DNA from: Minisyncoccota bacterium
GTDB taxonomy: Bacteria; Patescibacteriota; Minisyncoccia; UBA6257; 1-14-0-10-40-38
NCBI GenBank assembly: GCA_009694925.1
Contig: SIBX01000002.1
Location: 1 to 30,543 of the forward strand
Direction of reading: 5' to 3'
Length of the DNA: 30,543 bases
Every line of letters begins with the position of its first letter. Position 1 is the stretch's first letter. Both the position numbers and the translations under genes were made by a program. The notes under the pieces were generated by a model. It saw nothing but the letters and a program-made list of their open reading frames with translations. It was not told the DNA's origin and made no database searches. Of this stretch, positions 25,024 through 30,543 are shown piece after piece.

Positions 25024-25785
25024 TTGCTTTATTCCCTCGACAAACAGAAACATTGGTATTTCTTTTCTGATCCTATTTTCTTCTTCCGCTCTCTTCCCTG
25101 GCTCGCTAATGCGGCCTGAATTCCATTCCTCAAAACGAGAGACTAAAAATCCTCCCTTTTTTAACGCTTTAATATAAGACTGAATTGGTCTATGGAAAGA
25201 AAATGTAACTATGTTTTTATTATCTCCTGGATGCATCTCTATTTTTTGCGTAAACTCTCCCAGATACTCATCAACTCTTCTATATTGTCTGTTTTGCTCC
25301 TCATCCCATCCCCAACTTGACTGCTTAGGTATCCTAAAAGCTGGATGATTTAATACGACACAAATTAATCCCCCTTTTTTCAAAACCCTCCCGGCTTCCA
25401 TTATCGCCTCTCCAAATTCTTTTATATTTTGCAGAGATAAAATAAAAATAGCCTTATCAAAAGTTTTGTCTTTAAATTGTCCTAAGTCATCGGCCCTACC
25501 CTTAACAAATAAAGGATTAGAAATTTCAGTTTTTTTCTCTTCTGCTATCTTTATTAATTCCAGAGAAGGTTCTATTCCAAAAACCTTAACTCCCAATTTA
25601 GCGAATTCTTTTGAAAAAAATCCTGATCCTGATCCTACATCTAGCAAGGCCTCTCCCGGCTTCAATTCGAGCAATCTCAATAAATTTGGCAATATTAAAG
25701 TCTTCTGATAACTATTATCAGAATCAATAACGTCGTCATACCATTTTGCAACGTGTCCCCAATCAGTACTTTTTTTCATAGTCAT
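25021..25785 (-). CDS. Class I SAM-dependent methyltransferase
   Basis: A 254-residue protein. The SAM-binding motif I is LLDVGSGSGFFSKEFA (about residues 43-58), followed by VFGIEPSLELI (acidic motif II position), FDKAIFILSLQNI and VLKKGGLICVVLNHPAF, which are usual for methyltransferase_11/25 proteins. A variable C-terminal part (EQNRQYRRVDEYL, FSFHRPIQSYIKALKKGGF) resembles small-molecule methylases of the UbiE/BioC type. The substrate cannot be read from sequence. It is the last gene of the glycan cluster, 4 bases after the next gene, so modification of a surface sugar or lipid is a reasonable inference. Confidence 0.85.
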   Translation of the reverse strand: MTMKKSTDWGHVAKWYDDVIDSDNSYQKTLILPNLLRLLELKPGEALLDVGSGSGFFSKEFAKLGVKVFGIEPSLELIKIAEEKKTEISNPLFVKGRADDLGQFKDKTFDKAIFILSLQNIKEFGEAIMEAGRVLKKGGLICVVLNHPAFRIPKQSSWGWDEEQNRQYRRVDEYLGEFTQKIEMHPGDNKNIVTFSFHRPIQSYIKALKKGGFLVSRFEEWNSGRISEPGKRAEEENRIRKEIPMFLFVEGIKQ

Positions 25786-25789
25786 TAAT

Positions 25790-26416
25790 TTATAAATTAT
25801 TCTTTTCTAAAACAAAAAAATGATGGTATTGGTTTTCATAAGGCACAAATTCTTTTAAAATCTTAAACCTAGCTAATATTTTTTCTTTAATTAATTTTGG
25901 CGGAAAACCCATCTTCCCCATCTCCCAATAGTGTTGTCCATTAAATTTATGCTTTGGATGATATAGTGGCAATCTTAAAGATATAAAAAATTCTTTTAAA
26001 AACGGAAGTTTGAAACTAAATTTCAATGGTGGACCAAAGTGAGGCAAAGAAATGACTGCATATTTTCTTGAAACTCTGGATATTTCTAAAATACATTTTT
26101 CAAACTCCTCAAAAGGAAGATGCTCCAAGACTTCTGCCACCAAAACTAAATCAAAAGAATCTTTTTCTATTGGCATACTAGTTACAGAACCAACAATATC
26201 TGGATTAAGCCTCTCGTCTATATCTATAGTTTTTATATTTTTTACATATTTTGAGATAACATCAAAAACCACCTCATCTCCGGCGCCAACAACCAATAAA
26301 GAATTAGGCCTTAAATCCAATACCTCTTTTATTTGGTACCAATAACTAACCCATCTTCCCAAAAAAACATATTTTGAGAAATTATAATGATTTTCAGAAA
26401 CTGCTTCTTGATGCAT
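25790..26416 (-). CDS. SAM-dependent methyltransferase of the glycan cluster
   Basis: A 208-residue protein. Motif I is degenerate but recognisable (SLLVVGAGDEVVFDVI, about residues 38-53), followed by IKTIDIDERLNPDIVGSV, with acidic residues for the ribose, and FDLVLVAEVLEHLPFEEFEKC, the methyltransferase_11 block. The segment GPPLKFSFKLPF and then YHPKHKFNGQHYWEMG is unusual for a housekeeping methylase. I associate it with methyltransferases found in polysaccharide gene clusters. The gene begins 1 base after the glycosyltransferase upstream (26418), so translation is probably coupled. Confidence 0.8.
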   Translation of the reverse strand: MHQEAVSENHYNFSKYVFLGRWVSYWYQIKEVLDLRPNSLLVVGAGDEVVFDVISKYVKNIKTIDIDERLNPDIVGSVTSMPIEKDSFDLVLVAEVLEHLPFEEFEKCILEISRVSRKYAVISLPHFGPPLKFSFKLPFLKEFFISLRLPLYHPKHKFNGQHYWEMGKMGFPPKLIKEKILARFKILKEFVPYENQYHHFFVLEKNNL

Positions 26417-26417
26417 T

Positions 26418-27926
26418 TTATTGATTCATAATTTTATAAATCTTCTTTGGAAGATTTTCCAAACTATGATTTAACTTAACATATTCTCTATATTTACTCC
26501 TTAAATAGCTCTTATCAGCATCTTTCATCGCTAAAATCTCTTTCATTGCAAAAACCACAGCATCAACATCTTTTGGCGAGACTATAAATTTATCTGGGAC
26601 AATACCTCTAAATTCAGGGTTTGAAGTGATAAGGAGACAACCGCAAGCCATAGCCTCAAATACCACCTTATCTATATTGCCAACATCGGTAAGATTTACC
26701 AAAACATCGCTATCGCGATAAATATCGGGCATCTCAATATTTTTTACTGAATTTCCAAATTCAATCCCTCCATTCATGATCATATCTGAAAAATCTTCTT
26801 TCAACTTCTTCTCGTAGCCTAAAAAAGTTATTCCAGCAGAACTAATCACTAAAGACTTGGATCTTATCCCCTGTCTATTAAGCTGCCGCAAACCAGAAAA
26901 AGCAGAATCCAGATTCTTAACCTTAGCTATCCTGCTAACCATTAGAAAATTTATTCTCTGTCTAATACTATTCTTAACAGAAAAATTAAATAAATCCGTA
27001 TTAATGCCGTGCCCGACTGCTTCAAGTTTATTTGTTCTAATAGGAAAAGATGTCTTAAATGCAGAAAATACCTTGGTTACAAAAAACATTCCTAATCTTA
27101 AATATTTATCACAATATGTATGAATATACCACAAATATACTTTCTTTCTAAGAATTAGCCAGAGCGGCCCTCCCAACATAAGATAAACCGAATTCATATG
27201 AACAAAAACAGCATCATAATCATTCCTCAAACTAAAGATATATTTATAAAAATTCTTTAAATATTTTATCCTAGATACTGCGCTTTCCTTTCCTAAAGAG
27301 AAAACTTCTACATTTTTAGGCAAATTATACTCTCCTTCATAGAGACAGATCACCTTCACGTTATCGAAGTTTTTTGCAAAATCAGAAAGCCATCCCTCAA
27401 CAAAACCCAAATTTGTATGCTTATTATCTAATATTTGTGTTATGAAAAGAAGTTTTTTAACTCCCATCTTATGGTCTTTGAAAATAATTTTCTTATAAAA
27501 CCAAAAATTCCAAAGACCAACTAATACTGCTGTCATGGTCTGAGTAAGGACTAATTCATAAGATCTTTCATGGAAAAAACCCTTCAAAATTCCAATATCA
27601 AAAAATCTGCCCAACAAAGACGGGAGATTAAAAAACTCTACAAATAAATAGAACAATACGGCGTTTAAAATAAGATTTATAATCACAACCCCAAGATACA
27701 TAAGTATCTCCCCTTTCATATGAACGGTTTCTTTGTGTTTAAATGTCCAAAATTTCTGCAAACTGAAACTAACAAAAAAAGACAACACTAAAGCAATTGA
27801 GCTTGCCACAAGATACCAAACCCTAAATTCTTCTAAAATAAATTTAAAAATTAAAAGCTCAACTGAATAAGCCAAAAACCCAGACACAATAAACTTAAAT
27901 ATTTTAGTATTTTTAAAAATATTCAT
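26418..27926 (-). CDS. GtrA-like membrane domain fused to a family 4 glycosyltransferase
   Basis: A 502-residue protein. Residues 1-150 carry four hydrophobic helices of GtrA type (KFIVSGFLAYSVELLIFKFI, FVSFSLQKFWTF, VVIINLILNAVLFYLFVEF, VLVGLWNFWFYKKIIF); the QKFWTFK and NFWFYKK ends are characteristic. GtrA proteins are thought to move or position lipid-linked sugars. From M154 (MGVKKLLFITQIL) a GT-B glycosyltransferase follows. It has FLMVSRIAKVKNLD at the domain junction and NIDKVVFEAMACG as the nucleotide-sugar motif, where the first Glu of the usual EX7E is not kept. The join is in one frame with no stop. M154 could be an internal start giving two proteins, but the fused frame is the simpler reading. 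Confidence 0.8.
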   Translation of the reverse strand: MNIFKNTKIFKFIVSGFLAYSVELLIFKFILEEFRVWYLVASSIALVLSFFVSFSLQKFWTFKHKETVHMKGEILMYLGVVIINLILNAVLFYLFVEFFNLPSLLGRFFDIGILKGFFHERSYELVLTQTMTAVLVGLWNFWFYKKIIFKDHKMGVKKLLFITQILDNKHTNLGFVEGWLSDFAKNFDNVKVICLYEGEYNLPKNVEVFSLGKESAVSRIKYLKNFYKYIFSLRNDYDAVFVHMNSVYLMLGGPLWLILRKKVYLWYIHTYCDKYLRLGMFFVTKVFSAFKTSFPIRTNKLEAVGHGINTDLFNFSVKNSIRQRINFLMVSRIAKVKNLDSAFSGLRQLNRQGIRSKSLVISSAGITFLGYEKKLKEDFSDMIMNGGIEFGNSVKNIEMPDIYRDSDVLVNLTDVGNIDKVVFEAMACGCLLITSNPEFRGIVPDKFIVSPKDVDAVVFAMKEILAMKDADKSYLRSKYREYVKLNHSLENLPKKIYKIMNQ

Positions 27927-27933
27927 ATTTATT

Positions 27934-29043
27934 TTACTTAAAAACCTTAAGCGCGCTTACCCAAGAATTGTAATATTTCTTTAAATAATCTGGTTCTGAT
28001 ATTTTATAAAAACTATCAAAATTATTAACTCTCTTGTGTTCTTTTAACTTAGAAATGATAATTTTAGAGGCAATTTGTGAATCTCTTGGAATTATTTCGG
28101 CACCAATTTCACCGGCAACACCACAGTCCACAGACACAACTGGACAACCTAAAGACATAGCCTCAATCATAGTTCTCCCAAATCCCTCATAAAAAGAGGT
28201 TAATAATAATATATCCGCTCCAATATAATAAGGAGCTAAATCTTGCGCCCATTCCTCTATTGCAATATTTGAAGAAATCCCAACTTCAGCAGATCTTTTT
28301 AAAATAAACTCCCTCTCGCTACCGCTTCCAACAACAAGAAGAAGTATTTTAGTACTACCAGAAACCCCCCCGCTTTTTAAGATCTCATCCACAATATTTA
28401 TGGCTAACCCAAAATCCTTTTCTCTTTCAAGCCTAGAAGCCATAAGAATTATATAGTCATAATTTTTATATTTATGTCTTAAATCAAAGCTCGATTTCTG
28501 ATCCCTTTCTCTTCTCCAGTCCGTGAGTATTGGCAATACAGTAATAAAATTTTCCGATATTCCAATCTTAATCAAGGAATATTTAATTCTATTTGAAACA
28601 ACTCTTATTTCAGAAGCCCTTTTAACAATCAATTTACCCAAAACAACCCTAAGGCTATTTATAAATGATAATTTTACAAATAATGGATTTAAAAAGTCAG
28701 TATGAATTTGGATATGTAGCGGCAGTTTAAATTTTTTAGCCAAAATATTAGCAATCAAGCCGCATTCAAAAGGATCTTGTGAAGATATTAGGTCAATTTT
28801 ACTATTTTTTAAAATACTTTTTCCCAATAAGTAAAAACCGAATAAAAAACCAAGCTTGAAGTAACTTTTAGTTGGATATAAATATAGGTTACCATCCTTA
28901 AAAAATTCTAAAGAATCTTCTTTTTTTGTCTTTATAATAATATGAAGTTCAGATATTAATTCAGAATATTTTTTTAATCTCAAAAAAGTCTCTGAAGTCT
29001 TTAAAAAAGCGTTTTTGTCTGTTCCCAACACTAATACTTTCAT
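27934..29043 (-). CDS. Glycosyltransferase family 4 (GT-B fold)
   Basis: A 369-residue protein. The N-terminal Rossmann half begins MKVLVLGTDKNAF, with IDLISSQDPFECGLIA and LPLHIQIHTDFLNP as acceptor-side elements. The C-terminal half has ILMASRLEREKDFGLAI (start of the nucleotide-sugar domain) and SFYEGFGRTMIEAMSLGCPV, with an intact EX7E motif and VDCGVAGEIG. It should transfer a sugar from a nucleotide donor to a growing lipid-linked glycan at the inner membrane face; donor and linkage are unknown. It has no membrane helix. It lies 2 bases after the upstream glycosyltransferase and 7 bases before the fusion gene. Confidence 0.88.
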   Translation of the reverse strand: MKVLVLGTDKNAFLKTSETFLRLKKYSELISELHIIIKTKKEDSLEFFKDGNLYLYPTKSYFKLGFLFGFYLLGKSILKNSKIDLISSQDPFECGLIANILAKKFKLPLHIQIHTDFLNPLFVKLSFINSLRVVLGKLIVKRASEIRVVSNRIKYSLIKIGISENFITVLPILTDWRRERDQKSSFDLRHKYKNYDYIILMASRLEREKDFGLAINIVDEILKSGGVSGSTKILLLVVGSGSEREFILKRSAEVGISSNIAIEEWAQDLAPYYIGADILLLTSFYEGFGRTMIEAMSLGCPVVSVDCGVAGEIGAEIIPRDSQIASKIIISKLKEHKRVNNFDSFYKISEPDYLKKYYNSWVSALKVFK

Positions 29044-29045
29044 TC

Positions 29046-30179
29046 TTATAAGTTAAATAGTTTCAATATGCTTTCAGAATAATCATTCCAAGATACTTGA
29101 TATTTTATACCCTCTAGAGCTTTTTGATAAGCTTGATAATTCTTATCTACCGCTAAATATTCAAAAATATCTAATAGTTCCTGACTATTAAAAGGATCAA
29201 ATGTTTTGGCTTTTCCTTCTAAAAGATATTGGAACCCTGTTTCTTTTGTAGAAATAAAAGGAGTGCCAACAGAAAAAGAATCTAAGATAGAATTGGGAGT
29301 CATATCAGATAGCGATGGCAAGATGTAGAGATATGATTTTTTAAGTTCATTTAAAAAGTCAGCCTTCAAAAGACCGGGCCCAATAATAATTCCAACCCTC
29401 TCCCCTCCTAAATTTTTAATTCTAGATTCCAAGATTTCCCTATATGGACCATCTCCCAATATCTTTAATTTAAAATCGGGATGATTTTCTTTAAATTTCA
29501 AAAAAACATCAATTACAAAATCTAGATTTTTTAATCTCATTATTCTTCCGGCATATATAATCACCCTATCTTTTTCTGTATTAATTTTTAAAATACCAGA
29601 ATTAACTTTTAAATCATAAGGATTTCCAATAATTAAGGTTTTATTCTCATCTATAGAATAATTTTTTAAAAAGACTTGTTTCTGAAAATCTCCAGAAAAA
29701 ATTATTCTATGAGCCCTCAGCATAGAAAAATTTATTAAAAATTTTATAAATTTCTCTTTAAAGGATAATTTTGATTCATAATATTTTCTAAAAATTCCAA
29801 AGTAAACGCCAGACTCCACGGCTTTTTCCCACAAAAAATCGCCTCCATTTCGGAGAATCATCTTCTTTCTTAAAAATAAATTAGCCAATGCCGAAGGAAA
29901 AGCGGCTGAAAAATTATCCAAAACCAATATTGAATCACATCTCTTACCAAGCCTCAAACATGCAAATAAATAATTTAAATGTCTAAATTTAGATTTTCTA
30001 GAAATCCTGAATACTTCGAAACCTTCTTCGAGTGAGGAATTTGAATTATCTGCAAAAGTTAAAACAGAAATTTTATATTTCTTTTCAAGTGACCAAATTC
30101 TAGCCAATTTTTTGGCATATTCTCCAGAACCTCCTAACTCTGGTGGATAAATACCCGTTGCTATTAAAATTGACTTCAT
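29046..30179 (-). CDS. Glycosyltransferase family 4 with a variant EX7E motif
   Basis: A 377-residue protein. The start MKSILIATGIYPPELGGSGEYAKKLARIW is the standard GT-B acceptor-side opening with a Gly-rich loop. Other elements are LRNGGDFLWE (donor-site entry), VIIYAGRIMRLKNLDFVIDV and LKILGDGPYREIL in the C-terminal domain. At the EX7E position the sequence is SDMTPNSILDSF, with both Glu replaced by Asp. The spacing is kept and the surrounding residues are normal, so an active enzyme remains likely. It is in the same operon and orientation as its neighbours, with 5 bases to the upstream gene. Confidence 0.85.
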   Translation of the reverse strand: MKSILIATGIYPPELGGSGEYAKKLARIWSLEKKYKISVLTFADNSNSSLEEGFEVFRISRKSKFRHLNYLFACLRLGKRCDSILVLDNFSAAFPSALANLFLRKKMILRNGGDFLWEKAVESGVYFGIFRKYYESKLSFKEKFIKFLINFSMLRAHRIIFSGDFQKQVFLKNYSIDENKTLIIGNPYDLKVNSGILKINTEKDRVIIYAGRIMRLKNLDFVIDVFLKFKENHPDFKLKILGDGPYREILESRIKNLGGERVGIIIGPGLLKADFLNELKKSYLYILPSLSDMTPNSILDSFSVGTPFISTKETGFQYLLEGKAKTFDPFNSQELLDIFEYLAVDKNYQAYQKALEGIKYQVSWNDYSESILKLFNL

Positions 30180-30184
30180 ATTTA

Positions 30185-30543
30185 TTATCTTAAAGAAGAA
30201 ATAAAATCTTTCATCTCTGTTCTTAAATTATTCCAATCATATTTACCCCAAACATATTTAAACGCCTTTCTAGATAAATCTTCTCTTAAATTTACATCCC
30301 TCAGTATTAAACTCAACTTATTAGCCAAATCACCATCATCTTCTGGAATCATTTCTAGCCCATTTTCTCCATCTCTTAAAAAATCTGCTATTCCTCCAAC
30401 TCTAGGAGCAATAATCGGCAACCCTAAAGCCATAGCCTCCAAGAAAGAACTGCCCAATCCCTCCGACCTAGAAGGTCTCACAAACACATAGGCGTCTCTT
30501 AAAAAGTCGGGAATTTTATTATATTCCATATAGCCCTTAAAAG
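30185..30543 (-). CDS. Glycosyltransferase, C-terminal part (gene continues beyond the window)
   Basis: The frame stays open to the window edge: reading FKGYMEYNKIPDFL, the first Met at 30529 is internal to a conserved stretch (the FxGYxxxxxIPxFL block of GT4 enzymes). The visible 119 residues are the end of a nucleotide-sugar domain, with RPSRSEGLGSSFLEAMALG (intact EX7E) and PIIAPRVGGIADFLRDGENG (phosphate-binding loop region). A final helix returns to the N-terminal domain. The catalytic N-terminal half lies outside the window. This is the first visible gene of the minus-strand glycan cluster. Confidence 0.85.
   Translation of the reverse strand, partial: FKGYMEYNKIPDFLRDAYVFVRPSRSEGLGSSFLEAMALGLPIIAPRVGGIADFLRDGENGLEMIPEDDGDLANKLSLILRDVNLREDLSRKAFKYVWGKYDWNNLRTEMKDFISSLR

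Overview
The window looks like a chromosome segment from a low-GC member of the Candidate Phyla Radiation (Patescibacteria), most likely Parcubacteria-like. This rests on style rather than on a phylogenetic marker search. The coding DNA is AT-rich and most start codons lack a Shine-Dalgarno sequence. RpoB and RpoC are short, intergenic hairpins are numerous, and there are secreted or anchored proteins of CPR flavour, including one with a GIDCGGSCAPC cysteine motif. The 23S gene has its own promoters, with no 16S gene beside it, and it carries expanded helices.

Layout. 1-2400 (+): the 3' part of a Calx-beta/peptidoglycan-binding surface protein, then an Fe/Mn superoxide dismutase. 2447-3025 (-): a PAP2-type lipid phosphatase. 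3061-3950 (-): a solitary high-GC gene with its own promoter and terminator, interrupted by an in-frame stop. 4000-14003 (-): rpsR, ssb, rpsF, rpoC, rpoB and mltG, read from right to left as mltG, rpoB, rpoC, rpsF, ssb, rpsR. Four copies of a structured leader element lie between the rpoC stop and rpsR. 14212-16076 (-): rodA and a membrane-anchored protein of unknown function. 16181-16516 (-): a second solitary gene of higher GC. 16664-20723 (-): a 23S-5S rRNA unit with two promoters, an attenuator-like leader, a processing stem and a very long hairpin between 23S and 5S. 20811-24374: an MscS-like membrane protein, three secreted or anchored proteins of unknown function, and tRNA-Ala(CGC). 24426-24971 (+): a membrane-anchored cupredoxin. 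25021-30543 (-): a compact six-gene cluster of glycosyltransferases and methyltransferases that runs off the window edge.

How the parts work together. The central block is information processing (RNA polymerase core, S6, S18, SSB, rRNA). It sits beside cell-wall elongation (MltG, RodA) and lipid-carrier or phospholipid dephosphorylation (PAP2). The right end looks like a surface-glycan assembly operon. The oddest signals are in non-coding DNA. They are the leader element repeated at a fixed distance before rpsR, ssb and rpsF; a terminator/antiterminator pair ahead of 23S; a roughly 68-bp-stem hairpin between 23S and 5S; a structured 3' tail on rpsR; and a tRNA-end repeat bounding a structured 110-nt segment.
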